Below are positions 41,350 through 49,906 of a stretch of DNA of 64,000 bases, piece after piece. How positions within the stretch are numbered: the first letter of the stretch is position 1; the number at the start of each line of letters is the position of its first letter. The stretch lies in NCBI GenBank assembly GCA_944325735.1, contig CALVBI010000002.1, forward strand, positions 124,001-188,000. Direction: 5' to 3'. This stretch comes from Candidatus Gastranaerophilales bacterium. GTDB lineage: Bacteria; Cyanobacteriota; Vampirovibrionia; Gastranaerophilales; Gastranaerophilaceae. The notes under the pieces are model-generated. The model had not been told where the DNA came from, made no database searches, and was given only the letters and a program-made list of their open reading frames with translations. Made by a program: the position numbers and the translations under genes.

Positions 41350-41899
41350 ACAGCTTTTTAATTTTATTAAATATGTTAAACAGTCTAATTTTATAATTAG
41401 ACTGTTTTTCTTTTGGATGGTAATACATTGGGGTTGATTCCATTAATATCCAATGGGGCTTTTTGTTTGTTTGTATCCATTTGTCTATAATTTCTAATTT
41501 TTTCTTATCAGTTGATGTAAAACCAAAACGTCTGTACATTCTATGTGGGGAATGTTTTCTTTCACTGTATATACTAGTTGCTAATAAGTGCATATAACCT
41601 TTGCATCCTTGTTTTTGGCTTTCATTTTTTGCCAATTTTAGCATCTTTAGTCCGTAACCTTTGCCTTCATCAAATGATCTTATAAAAGAAATATAAAAAG
41701 ATTTTATATCTTTTGAGGTAGGATTATATTTGTTGTGAGGTTCTAAAAATCTTATTTGTGCGTTCATTAGAGCTGCAACATAAGCATTCTTATCTTTAAA
41801 TGCATATAATTTATAATTCCATACCATATTATCGTAATCAAATTTTTTGCTTACTATATTTTGTGGCATTCGGTATTTTATAGGTGGAAATTTTAGCAT
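41342..41899 (-). CDS. GNAT-like acetyltransferase family protein, copy A
   Basis: A 185-residue protein whose middle shows an acetyl-CoA-binding motif A-like sequence (SFDEGKGYGLKMLKLAKNESQKQGC), followed by YMHLLA and MYRRFGFTSTD, the usual order of GNAT enzymes. The N-terminus IKYRMPQNIVSKKFDYDNMV is basic. It ends in a Lys-rich tail. The gene following upstream (41908-42492) encodes a paralogue with the same KSFYI-x-x-R core and the same MYxxPK end. Substrate unknown. The stop codon overlaps leuS by 8 bases. Confidence 0.7.
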   Translation of the reverse strand: MLKFPPIKYRMPQNIVSKKFDYDNMVWNYKLYAFKDKNAYVAALMNAQIRFLEPHNKYNPTSKDIKSFYISFIRSFDEGKGYGLKMLKLAKNESQKQGCKGYMHLLATSIYSERKHSPHRMYRRFGFTSTDKKKLEIIDKWIQTNKKPHWILMESTPMYYHPKEKQSNYKIRLFNIFNKIKKLFT

Positions 41900-41907
41900 T
41901 TTGTTTT

Positions 41908-42492
41908 TTATTTTTTTATAATAGATATTAATTTATTTATAATTTTCGGAAGAATTTTTGTATTATTTTTTTGCTTATTTATGTCTTTTGGTATGAAGTA
42001 CATTGGAATATCTATTAATTCCATATCTTCCAGCTTTATTTTACCTTTAATATGTCTGTCAATGTCTTTAATAATTTCAGTGTATAGGGAATTCATTCCA
42101 TATTTTCTATAAAAAATATGTGGAGGTTTTTTTATATTGTAGCGATCACTTGCAATTAAATGGAATTTGCCTTCTCCACCATTTTTTTTGCTTATTATTT
42201 GTACGAAGTCTAGTAATTTATTTCCAAAATTGTGTTCTTTTGATCTAAGATAATAAATATAGAAAGATTTCATTTTTTTAAATCCAGGAAAAAAAGGATC
42301 TCCTATTAGTGGGTGTATTGTTTCCATATTCCCATCAATTATACCTATGACTTTCCCGCTTTTATTAAAAGCAGTATAATGTTCATATGATTGATTTGTT
42401 TTGTCATTTACTCTTATAGTTTTGTATATAAGAGTATCAGGTAGTTTTCTGTTGTTATATTTTATTGGTCCAAAATAATTATTATTCATCAT
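41908..42492 (-). CDS. GNAT-like acetyltransferase family protein, copy B
   Basis: A 194-residue paralogue of copy A: KKMKSFYIYYLRSKEHNFGNKLLDFVQIISKKNGG corresponds to the CoA-binding region (but NFGNK instead of GKGYG), FHLIAS to the next strand, FYRKYGMNSL to the helix, and IPMYFIPK to the end. The glycine-rich pyrophosphate loop is altered, so catalytic activity is less certain than for copy A. The two genes are 8 bases apart. The divergent 128-base region toward murC is very AT-rich. Confidence 0.65.
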   Translation of the reverse strand: MMNNNYFGPIKYNNRKLPDTLIYKTIRVNDKTNQSYEHYTAFNKSGKVIGIIDGNMETIHPLIGDPFFPGFKKMKSFYIYYLRSKEHNFGNKLLDFVQIISKKNGGEGKFHLIASDRYNIKKPPHIFYRKYGMNSLYTEIIKDIDRHIKGKIKLEDMELIDIPMYFIPKDINKQKNNTKILPKIINKLISIIKK

Positions 42493-42620
42493 ATTTTTTA
42501 TAAAAACTGTAAATATTTAAATTTGCTAAAATTTGTATATTTATATTATTTTAATTTAATTTTAAATGTTTTTTGTATTATAATTAAATTGTTATATAAG
42601 ATTAATTTAGGGATAGAACT

Positions 42621-44000
42621 TTGGAAAATAAGAAATATTATTTTATCGCAATTGGCGGTGTAGGAATGAGTGGGCTTGCAAAGTATTTGTTGGAAAACGG
42701 ATGCGAAGTATCAGGCTCTGATATTGTAGATAGTAAATATATAGATAAATTAAGAAAATTAGGTGCAACAGTATATATTGGACAGAAAAAAGAAAATGTT
42801 CCATCTGATGCTGTTGTTGTCGCAAGTACTGCGATTAGAGAAAATAATCCTGAAATGGTAAGAGCAAGAGAATTAGGCTTAAAAGTTTATCACCGTTCAG
42901 ATATTTTGGCTGAAATATCAAGATGGGGTAAATTTTTCTTAGGATATTCAGGAACACATGGAAAAACTACAACTAGTGGACTTTCTTCATATGTAATGGA
43001 AAAAGCTGGTTTGAAACCGTCATTTGTTGTTGGAGGAATTATTCCGGAATTAGGTATAAATGCTCATTCTCAAGATGGAAAATATTTTGCAGCAGAATTA
43101 GACGAAAGTGATGGTACAATTGTAAAATATGCTCCAAATGTATGTGTTATAAATAATTTGGAAGCAGATCATTTAGATTTTTATAAAGATGGTTTGAAAT
43201 CGATTTTGGAAACATTTGAAAAATTTATTTCGAATATTCCTGAAAGTTCAATTGTTCTTGTAAACAAGGATTGCAAGGCTACAATGAGTCTTCATAGTCA
43301 TAAAACATTAACATTTGGTATGGAAGATGCTGATTATACTGCTAGAAATGTTCGTTTTATGTCTGACTGCACAGTATTTGATGTTTATTATAAAGATGAA
43401 TTTTTAACTGATTTAACAATTATTTTGCGTGGTAAGCATAATGTATATAATGCGTTATCAGTTCTTGCAAGCTTGCATCAAGCAGGAGTTGATGTAAATC
43501 TTGTAAAACCTCATTTTGCAACATTTTCAGGAATGGGTAGAAGATTCCAAAAAGTTGCAGAATTCGATGGAGTAACTGTATATGATGATTATGCACACCA
43601 TCCAACTGAAATTAAAGCAACACTTTCTTCTGCTGAGGGTATGACTGATAAAAGAGTAATTGCAGTATTCCAACCTCATAGATATACAAGATTAAAAAAC
43701 TTGTGGAAAGAATTTTTAGACGCTTTCCAAGGAGTAGATAAAGTTGTGGTGACAGATGTATATGCAGCTTCAGAAGATGAAATCGAAGGTATTAATTCTA
43801 AAAAATTTGCAAAAGAATTAGCAGAACATATTGATATCCTTTGCGAATATATTGGTGGATCAATTGCTGATGTAGCTCAAAAACTTTATCCTGAATTAAG
43901 AGAAAATGATGTTGTAATTGGACTTGGAGCAGGTACTATTACAAATTTAAGCAAGGAACTTTTAAATCAAAACAACGAGGTAGCAAGTATTGGACGTTAA
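42621..44000 (+). CDS. murC: UDP-N-acetylmuramate--L-alanine ligase
   Basis: Adds L-Ala to UDP-MurNAc in cytoplasmic peptidoglycan synthesis. The 459-residue protein starts with TTG 42621 (AGGGATAG upstream). Motifs are the N-terminal FIAIGGVGMSGLAKYLL, the ATP site YSGTHGKTTTSGL, VINNLEADHLDFY, GKHNVYNALSVLA, and the C-terminal YDDYAHHPTEIKATL and VFQPHRYTR. It opens the run murC-murB-ddl-ftsQ and overlaps murB by 11 bases. Confidence 0.97.
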   Translation: MENKKYYFIAIGGVGMSGLAKYLLENGCEVSGSDIVDSKYIDKLRKLGATVYIGQKKENVPSDAVVVASTAIRENNPEMVRARELGLKVYHRSDILAEISRWGKFFLGYSGTHGKTTTSGLSSYVMEKAGLKPSFVVGGIIPELGINAHSQDGKYFAAELDESDGTIVKYAPNVCVINNLEADHLDFYKDGLKSILETFEKFISNIPESSIVLVNKDCKATMSLHSHKTLTFGMEDADYTARNVRFMSDCTVFDVYYKDEFLTDLTIILRGKHNVYNALSVLASLHQAGVDVNLVKPHFATFSGMGRRFQKVAEFDGVTVYDDYAHHPTEIKATLSSAEGMTDKRVIAVFQPHRYTRLKNLWKEFLDAFQGVDKVVVTDVYAASEDEIEGINSKKFAKELAEHIDILCEYIGGSIADVAQKLYPELRENDVVIGLGAGTITNLSKELLNQNNEVASIGR

Positions 44001-44880
44001 TTTTGATATAAAAAATTTAACTTCTTTTAAGATTGGTGGACAGATTGCAAGAATGTATTTCCCAACCAGTGTTGAAGAATTTGTAGAGATTAAGTCAAAA
44101 GAGCCTGATGCTTTTATTGCAGGTAATTTATCTAATATTTTGGTATCATCAGACGGTTATAATGGTGCTGTAATTTGTACTAAAAAGATTGATAATATCA
44201 GTTTTGACGGTAACAGAGTTATAGCTGGTGCAGGAGTTCGTGGAACAAAGTTATCAAAATTAGCATTGGAAAATAATTTAAGCGGATTGGAATTTATGAT
44301 AGCTTTCCCTGGTTCTGTGGGCGGTGAAGTTTTTATGAATGCTGGAGCTCATGGGCAAATGATTGCTGATGTTTTGAAGTCAGCAAAAGTTTTTTGTCCT
44401 GAAAAAGGCGTTATTAAATTGTCAAATGAAGAATTAGAGTTTAGTTATAGGACTTCAATATGTCAAAGAAAACCTTATTCAGTTCTTGAAGCTGAATTTG
44501 AATTAACTCCTTCAAATAAAGAAGCTATACAGGAAAAAATGAATGAAAATCTTTCTTTTAGACAGAATAAACAGCCTGCATTGACTTTGCCTAATTGTGG
44601 AAGTACTTTTAGAAATCCTCAAGGGGATTCTGCCGGTAGATTGCTTGATGAAGCAGGTGTAAAAGGTATGGTGTCAGGCGGAGTAAGAGTTTGGGAAAAT
44701 CACGCTAATTTTATAATAAATGATGGAGATGGTACATCTTTAGATGTTTTGCGACTTATGGATAAAATGTATTCAAAAGTTAAAGAAATGTTTAATATAG
44801 AATTAAAACCAGAGGTAAGATATCTCGGTGGAAATAATGAAGAAGAGGTTATGATATGCAAGAAATTAAAAATGTTATAG
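43990..44880 (+). CDS. murB: UDP-N-acetylenolpyruvoylglucosamine reductase
   Basis: FAD/NADPH enzyme that makes UDP-MurNAc. The 296-residue protein starts with TTG 43990 (GAGG 10 bases upstream), inside the end of murC. Visible motifs are NLTSFKIGGQIARMY, NLSNILVSSDG, GLEFMIAFPGSVGGEVFMNAGAHG, ELEFSYRTSI, NCGSTFRNPQGDSAGRLLDEAG and NHANFIIN. The Tyr-Arg pair of SYRTS and the catalytic Ser in CGSTFRNP mark the type common outside E. coli. The order murC then murB is found in many Gram-positives and cyanobacteria. Confidence 0.96.
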   Translation: MDVNFDIKNLTSFKIGGQIARMYFPTSVEEFVEIKSKEPDAFIAGNLSNILVSSDGYNGAVICTKKIDNISFDGNRVIAGAGVRGTKLSKLALENNLSGLEFMIAFPGSVGGEVFMNAGAHGQMIADVLKSAKVFCPEKGVIKLSNEELEFSYRTSICQRKPYSVLEAEFELTPSNKEAIQEKMNENLSFRQNKQPALTLPNCGSTFRNPQGDSAGRLLDEAGVKGMVSGGVRVWENHANFIINDGDGTSLDVLRLMDKMYSKVKEMFNIELKPEVRYLGGNNEEEVMICKKLKML

Positions 44881-45806
44881 ATAAAAATGCAAAAATTGCA
44901 GTTCTTTGCGGTGGAATGTCTTCTGAAGCAGAAGTTTCAATGCGTTCTGGTAAAGGTTGTTTTGATGCTTTGCAAAGACTTGGATATAAAAATTCAGAAA
45001 TGGTCGTTGTAGATCAGGATATTGCATTGAAATTAAAAGAAGGTAATTATGATTATGCATTTAACGCTCTTCATGGGAAATATGGTGAAGATGGTTGTAT
45101 TCAAGGTATTTTAGAAATATTAAAAATTCCATATACAGGATGTGGAGTTATGGCAAGTTCTTTGTGTATGAATAAAGAATTTACTAAAAGAATTTTATCT
45201 ACTAACCCAGATATTATTATGGCAAAATCAGCTTTTGTAAGAAAAGGTGATGATTTATTTGAAAAAACTAAGGGTTTAACTTATCCGCTTTTTGTTAAAC
45301 CTGTAAGTGAGGGGTCAAGCTTTGGTATGACAAAAGTGGATAAAAAAGAAGATTTACAAGCTGCTTATGATGTTGCTGTAAAATATAATGATGATGTTCT
45401 AATTGAAGAATTTATTGATGGATTTTTTGTTACAGTTGGTGTCTTAGAATGTAATGGAGAACCTTTTGCTACAGAAATTTTAGAAATTAGACCTAAGACT
45501 GAATGGTATGATTTTGAGGCAAAATATACTCAAGGAATGTCTGAATTTATTTGTCCAGCAAGACTTTCAGAAGAGGTTACAAAAAGAGTTAAAAAAGCAG
45601 CTGTTGATGCTTTTGAAACTGCTGGTTGTAGAAGTGTTTCAAGGATTGATTTTATGATGAAAGATGATATTCCTTATCTTTTAGAAATTAATACAAGTCC
45701 AGGGATGACAACAGTTAGTGATTTGCCTGCTCAGGCTGCTGCTATGGATATAAATTATGATAATTTGGTACAATTAATTTTGAATAGTGCAGGTTTAAAT
45801 AAATAG
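44856..45806 (+). CDS. ddl: D-alanine--D-alanine ligase
   Basis: Makes the D-Ala-D-Ala dipeptide that caps the stem peptide. The 316-residue ATP-grasp protein shows AVLCGGMSSEAEVSMRSG, FNALHGKYGEDGCIQG, IPYTGCGVMASSLCMNKEFTK, FVKPVSEGSSFGMTKV, CRSVSRIDFMM and LEINTSPGMTTVSDLP. The Tyr in IPYTG-type position suggests D-Ala rather than D-lactate specificity (inference). The ATG overlaps murB by 25 bases; GAAGAGG is upstream. Confidence 0.96.
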   Translation: MQEIKNVIDKNAKIAVLCGGMSSEAEVSMRSGKGCFDALQRLGYKNSEMVVVDQDIALKLKEGNYDYAFNALHGKYGEDGCIQGILEILKIPYTGCGVMASSLCMNKEFTKRILSTNPDIIMAKSAFVRKGDDLFEKTKGLTYPLFVKPVSEGSSFGMTKVDKKEDLQAAYDVAVKYNDDVLIEEFIDGFFVTVGVLECNGEPFATEILEIRPKTEWYDFEAKYTQGMSEFICPARLSEEVTKRVKKAAVDAFETAGCRSVSRIDFMMKDDIPYLLEINTSPGMTTVSDLPAQAAAMDINYDNLVQLILNSAGLNK

Positions 45807-46733
45807 ATGATTGATGATGTAAATCAAAACGAAAATGGAAATACTGAATATATTGAGTATAGTGAGTATTCTGAATCTGTTGAAATTATAAATGAAGATC
45901 CTATACCCGATGGAAAGCATTTGGTAAAAAAGAAGCGTAGAGAACGTTTGGTAAGAAAAGGTAGAATGAAACAAGAACGTTTTCGAGCTTTTATGCGTTT
46001 TATCCTTTCAGTTCTTTTTATTTTTGGATTGGTTTATGCCTTTAAATCTCACGGATGGTTTATGGATAAAAATGCATTTAACCATGTCGGAGGAAGGTCT
46101 GTAGAAATTATTAATAACAGGATAGTTCCTTCTCATAAAATTCTTGTGTTACTCAAAAATAGCAATGTTCCAAATGTACCTATTTATATGGCAAAAACTG
46201 ACTCTATAAAAAAAGAGTTAATGAAACTTGCACCTATTGAAAATGTGTATATTCGCCGTTATGCTTTTCCTGCGAGAATTCAAATTATTTTAAGAGAAAG
46301 AATCCCTGTGATAACAATTTCTCCTGATGTAAAAGTTGCTCCTGTTGCATTTTTTACAACTGATGGAAAGTTAATAGGACGAGAATTTTTACCCTTGGAT
46401 AAATCTTTTAAAACTATATTAGTTTTATCATATGGAAATAAGGGTGATGATTATCATAAATGGGATTTGAATAAGATTCATCAGATAGAAAAGATTGCAA
46501 AATATGTAGAAACTTATTCTGGAGAACCTGTAGAATATATTGATTTAAGGAATCCATATGATGTTTTTGTCAAAATTAAAACAGTAAATATAAGAATAGG
46601 CCAGCTTGATGAAAATGTTTATAAAAGGATTGAAAGAATCCCATCATTATTGCCTCAGGTCAAGTTGATTGATTCAAAAATTAAGTATTTAGATTTGAAA
46701 TGGGATAAGGTTAATTATTTAAAATTAGAGTAA
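45807..46733 (+). CDS. ftsQ: FtsQ/DivIB-type cell division protein
   Basis: A bitopic divisome protein that links early and late division proteins. The 308-residue protein has an acidic then very basic cytoplasmic part (LVKKKRRERLVRKGRMKQERFR), a transmembrane helix (about 67-84; FILSVLFIFGLVYAF), a POTRA-like domain (about 95-175; IENVYIRRYAFPARIQIILRERIPVITI) and the FtsQ-type C-terminal domain. The ATG follows the ddl stop directly (TAGATG). Its place behind murC-murB-ddl is the classical dcw order, but ftsA and ftsZ do not follow; nadE does. Confidence 0.88.
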   Translation: MIDDVNQNENGNTEYIEYSEYSESVEIINEDPIPDGKHLVKKKRRERLVRKGRMKQERFRAFMRFILSVLFIFGLVYAFKSHGWFMDKNAFNHVGGRSVEIINNRIVPSHKILVLLKNSNVPNVPIYMAKTDSIKKELMKLAPIENVYIRRYAFPARIQIILRERIPVITISPDVKVAPVAFFTTDGKLIGREFLPLDKSFKTILVLSYGNKGDDYHKWDLNKIHQIEKIAKYVETYSGEPVEYIDLRNPYDVFVKIKTVNIRIGQLDENVYKRIERIPSLLPQVKLIDSKIKYLDLKWDKVNYLKLE

Positions 46734-46742
46734 GGAGATATT

Positions 46743-48149
46743 ATGAAAATATTACTAGCCCAGATAAAATTGAAAACAGCAGATTTTGATTTTAATAAAA
46801 AAAATATATTTGATAAATTAGATAATGCGGATTCTGATTTAATTATTTTTCCGCAAGCTGATATAGACGATTTAGGTGGTAAAGATTTAGTTCTTGATGA
46901 AACTTGCAGGAAGAAGCAACATGAATTTTATCAAGCTATTGCAGATAAAAATTATAAGTCAAATATATTAATTGGTGATATTTTAATTAGAAATGGTGAA
47001 ATAGAAGTATCAGATTATGGATTTTTTGATATTTGTGGCAAAAAAGTTTATGTATCTGATACATATTTAGATGATGTTAATTGTGATTTATATGTATTAT
47101 CTAAAAACAGATACTTTGCAATGAATACTTATAAAAGTTTTGTCGATAGTATTGAGACGAAATTTGATTTTATATATGTAAACGCTATTGGTCTTGCTGA
47201 TGAAAATATTTTTGCAGGTGGCAGTTTTGCAAAAAATTCAAATAATGAACTAGTGATGCAAATGCCAATGTGTAAAGAAGTTGTTGAAAATGTTGATTTT
47301 TCTAAAAAGATAGAATTTAATGATGAACTAGAGGAAGCTAAGATTTTAGAAGCTTCAGTTTTTGCGTTGAAAGAATATTGTGAAAATACAGGGTTTAAAA
47401 AAGTTGTATTAGGTCTATCAGGTGGTATCGATAGTGCATTAACAGCTACTATCGCAGTAAGGGCGTTGGGTGCTGAAAATGTTTTAGGAATTATGATGCC
47501 AAGTATGTTTTCATCTGAAGGTAGTATTACAGATAGTGTTCAGTTAGCTAAAAACTTAGGTATTAGAACAATAACTGAACCTATTACTCCTTTATTTGAT
47601 GCATTTATGCAAGGGCGTGAAAGATTACACGATTTGGCAGAAGAAAATTTACAAGCTCGTTTGAGAGGCTTAATTTTGATGTTCTATTCAAATCGTGAAA
47701 ATATGTTGCTTTTATCTACAGGTAACAAATCCGAGAGTGCTATGGGATTTGGTACTTTGTATGGAGATTTAGCAGGAGGTTACAATTTAATTTGTGATTT
47801 AACAAAGACAAATGTTTATAAATTGGCCAATTATTTAAATAAAGATAAAGAGGTTATTCCTCAGGCTATTATCGATAAAGCTCCATCTGCAGAATTACAC
47901 CCAGGACAAAAAGATCAGGATAGATTGCCTGAATATGCTGTTTTGGATGATATTATTGAAATGTATATTGAACAAAACAGACCAATTGATGAAATATATG
48001 CAAAATATGATAAATCATTAGTCGATGAAACAATTAAAAAGATATGCAGAATGCAGTTTAAACGTTATCAATGTTGCTTAGGGGTGAGATTAACGGAACG
48101 ATCTTTTTTAAATGGTGTTGATTTGCCAATAGTTCAAAAATTCTATTAG
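46743..48149 (+). CDS. nadE: NAD+ synthase with degenerate N-terminal amidase domain
   Basis: Converts deamido-NAD to NAD with ATP. The C-terminal synthetase domain (about 205-468) is complete: LGLSGGIDSALTATIAVRALG (PP-loop 226-231), MPSMFSSEGSITDS, LLSTGNKSESAMGFGTLYGDLAGG and APSAELHPGQKDQDRLP. The N-terminal nitrilase-type domain (1-200) is short and lacks its catalytic residues: the Glu position reads FPQ (Q38), the Lys loop is missing, and the Cys box reads VYVSDTY (102-108). It keeps the later YVNAIGLADENIFAGGS. It is intermediate between the ammonia type (about 270 residues) and the glutamine type (540 or more), so it probably uses ammonia or a separate glutaminase. Confidence 0.93.
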   Translation: MKILLAQIKLKTADFDFNKKNIFDKLDNADSDLIIFPQADIDDLGGKDLVLDETCRKKQHEFYQAIADKNYKSNILIGDILIRNGEIEVSDYGFFDICGKKVYVSDTYLDDVNCDLYVLSKNRYFAMNTYKSFVDSIETKFDFIYVNAIGLADENIFAGGSFAKNSNNELVMQMPMCKEVVENVDFSKKIEFNDELEEAKILEASVFALKEYCENTGFKKVVLGLSGGIDSALTATIAVRALGAENVLGIMMPSMFSSEGSITDSVQLAKNLGIRTITEPITPLFDAFMQGRERLHDLAEENLQARLRGLILMFYSNRENMLLLSTGNKSESAMGFGTLYGDLAGGYNLICDLTKTNVYKLANYLNKDKEVIPQAIIDKAPSAELHPGQKDQDRLPEYAVLDDIIEMYIEQNRPIDEIYAKYDKSLVDETIKKICRMQFKRYQCCLGVRLTERSFLNGVDLPIVQKFY

Positions 48150-48153
48150 AATT

Positions 48154-48178
48154 AAGGTCTCATTTATGAGACCTTTTA
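48154..48178 (+). terminator. Terminator after nadE
   Basis: AAGGTCTCA (48154-48162) and TGAGACCTT (48167-48175) form a perfect 9-base stem with a TTTA loop, followed by TTT. Confidence 0.85.
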
Positions 48179-48268
48179 AATTTGTAAAATTAATTCGTTT
48201 TGAATGATTGCATTTTTTTGAAAATATTGTTATAATATAAATGTATATCGTATTGTTTTGAGGAATTA

Positions 48269-49060
48269 ATGGATCTAACAGTTTTAGTTGACAATAATTG
48301 TAAGACTAATTATTATTTGCTAGGAGAACCTGGTTTATCATTTTTGTTAGAAAATGATTATCAAAAGGCTTTATTTGACTGTGGTTATAGTGATGTGTTC
48401 ATTAAAAATGCATATAAGCTAGGTTTAGATTTGAGTGATGTAACAGATATTATATTGTCTCATGGTCATAATGATCATACTGGAGGCCTTTTACGACTAG
48501 AAGATTTGTATAGAAAAATGTTAAAGGCAGGCATAAGTATTAATCTGAAAACAGTGACAGCACATCCTGATGTTTTCGAAACAAAACTGAATGAAAGATC
48601 TGAGAATATTGGATATCCAGGAAATCCAAGTAATTTATGTGATGTATTTGAAATTGAATATTCTAGAGAACCAAAGTGGTTATCACCTAAGCTGTTATTT
48701 TTAGGAGAAATTCCAAAATATTTTAATACAGATTATCGTTATAAAGATGAAACAGCTCTTGTATATAAGTCTTTTGATGGGTTGATCATTATAGCAGGAT
48801 GTTCTCATGTAAGTTTGCCAAATATTATTGAATATGCTAAAAAAGTTGCAGATGATCCAAGAGTAAACACATTCATTGGCGGAGTTCATCTTGTTAATAA
48901 AACAGAGTATAAAATCAGAGAATTAGGAATTTATTTGAGAAATTTAAATATTAAAAATTTCTATCCATGTCATTGCTGTGACTTGAATTCAAAAGTTATC
49001 CTTTCTGAGTATGTAAAAATAAAAGAAGTATATTCAGGATTAAAATTGAGTTTTGATTAA
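48269..49060 (+). CDS. MBL-fold metallo-hydrolase (DHPS-like group)
   Basis: A 263-residue metallo-beta-lactamase-fold protein. Metal-binding motifs are ILSHGHNDHTGGL (HxHxDH, about 72-84), IIAGCSHVSLPNII (His at about 180) and FIGGVHLVN near 211. Start residues MDLTVLVDN with LLGEPGLSFLLEND fit the group annotated as 7,8-dihydropterin-6-yl-methyl-4-(beta-D-ribofuranosyl)aminobenzene 5'-phosphate synthase-like, whose bacterial substrate is unknown. GAGGAATTA precedes the ATG. It is a single gene between terminator and ribosomal operon. Confidence 0.9.
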   Translation: MDLTVLVDNNCKTNYYLLGEPGLSFLLENDYQKALFDCGYSDVFIKNAYKLGLDLSDVTDIILSHGHNDHTGGLLRLEDLYRKMLKAGISINLKTVTAHPDVFETKLNERSENIGYPGNPSNLCDVFEIEYSREPKWLSPKLLFLGEIPKYFNTDYRYKDETALVYKSFDGLIIIAGCSHVSLPNIIEYAKKVADDPRVNTFIGGVHLVNKTEYKIRELGIYLRNLNIKNFYPCHCCDLNSKVILSEYVKIKEVYSGLKLSFD

Positions 49061-49078
49061 TTTTTTGTAACTTAATGC

Positions 49079-49107
49079 TTGCAAATGAATATTTTGCATA
49101 CTATAAT
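49079..49107 (+). promoter_or_regulatory. Promoter of rpmI-rplT
   Basis: TTGCAA (49079-49084), exactly 17 bases and TATAAT (49102-49107). It begins 19 bases after the stop of the MBL gene and would give a leader of about 76 bases. Confidence 0.8.
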
Positions 49108-49113
49108 TGTTAT

Positions 49114-49189
49114 GCAGAAGTTTTATGGCTTTGGTATGCCTAAAACTTCTATAGTGACTTAACCGTGCGATGCACAGAAAGAGGACAAA
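49114..49189 (+). promoter_or_regulatory. Structured leader of rpmI-rplT, candidate L20 autoregulation site
   Basis: The leader holds a long hairpin AGAAGTTTTA-T-GGC / GCC-TAAAACTTCT (49116-49150, one bulge) and a small one GTGC/GCAC (49161-49176 region) just before AGAGG of rpmI. In several bacteria L20 represses its own operon by binding a leader that mimics its 23S site. Here infC is missing upstream, and the leader is not matched to a known family, so the role is inferred. Confidence 0.45.
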
Positions 49190-49399
49190 ATGCCAAAAAT
49201 GAAAACACACAAGTCTGCTGCAAAACGTTATAAAGTTACAGCAACAGGCAAAATCGTTAGAAGACAAGCAGGCATAGGCCACTTACTTCAACACAAATCT
49301 GCTTCTAGAAAACGCAGAATTTTCAAAACAATATCAATTTCTGATTCACATTTCAAATTGATATCAAAAGAGTTACCATACAGAAAGTATTCTAGATAG
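49190..49399 (+). CDS. rpmI: 50S ribosomal protein L35
   Basis: A 69-residue basic protein with the family start PKMKTHKSAAKRYKVTATGK and GHLLQHKSASRKRR, ending PYRKYSR. It is a component of the large ribosomal subunit. AAAGAGGAC precedes the ATG. The gene is followed 11 bases later by rplT. infC, the usual first gene of the infC-rpmI-rplT operon in many bacteria, is not upstream; a separate rpmI-rplT pair is common in cyanobacteria. Confidence 0.98.
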   Translation: MPKMKTHKSAAKRYKVTATGKIVRRQAGIGHLLQHKSASRKRRIFKTISISDSHFKLISKELPYRKYSR

Positions 49400-49410
49400 G
49401 AGGCAGATAA

Positions 49411-49761
49411 ATGAGAGTAAAACGTGGAAATGTATTACGCAAAAGACATAAAAAAATCTTAAAATTAGCTAAAGGCTTTATTGGCGCAAGAAGCAGAATT
49501 TTCAAAGTTGCTAATATCGCTGTTATGAAAGCTTTAAAATATGCTTACAGAGACAGACGTGCTACAAAACGTAATATGCGTCGTTTGTGGATTGTAAGAA
49601 TTAACGCAGCAGTAAGAGAACGTGGAATGAGCTATTCAAGATTCGTAAATGCTTGCAAAAAAGCTAATATTACAGTAAACAGAAAAATGTTAGCTGATTT
49701 AGCAGTTAGAGACCCTGAAGCATTTTCAGTAGTATTTGAAGCTGCAAAAGCTGCTATGTAA
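49411..49761 (+). CDS. rplT: 50S ribosomal protein L20
   Basis: A 116-residue protein needed for early 50S assembly. It starts [23 protein letters not shown], contains the conserved [24 protein letters not shown] and ends [31 protein letters not shown] lies upstream of the ATG. The long N-terminal extension binds 23S rRNA, and the C-terminal domain is the part that represses the operon in studied species. Confidence 0.98.
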   Translation: MRVKRGNVLRKRHKKILKLAKGFIGARSRIFKVANIAVMKALKYAYRDRRATKRNMRRLWIVRINAAVRERGMSYSRFVNACKKANITVNRKMLADLAVRDPEAFSVVFEAAKAAM

Positions 49762-49788
49762 TTAGATTTTAAGTCTATTATAACGATT

Positions 49789-49820
49789 AAAAAAGGCTCT
49801 GAATAATCAGAGCCTTTTTT
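49789..49820 (+). terminator. Terminator after rplT
   Basis: AAAAAAGGCTCTGA, loop ATAA, TCAGAGCCTTTTTT: a perfect 14-base stem including the A/T tracts. Confidence 0.95.
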
Positions 49821-49906
49821 ACATTTCTTAATAAAATGTAAATTTTTAAATGCCAAAATACTTTATATAAATGTAAGGTTAGGTTAATAATTTTGGAGAA
49901 ATCGTT

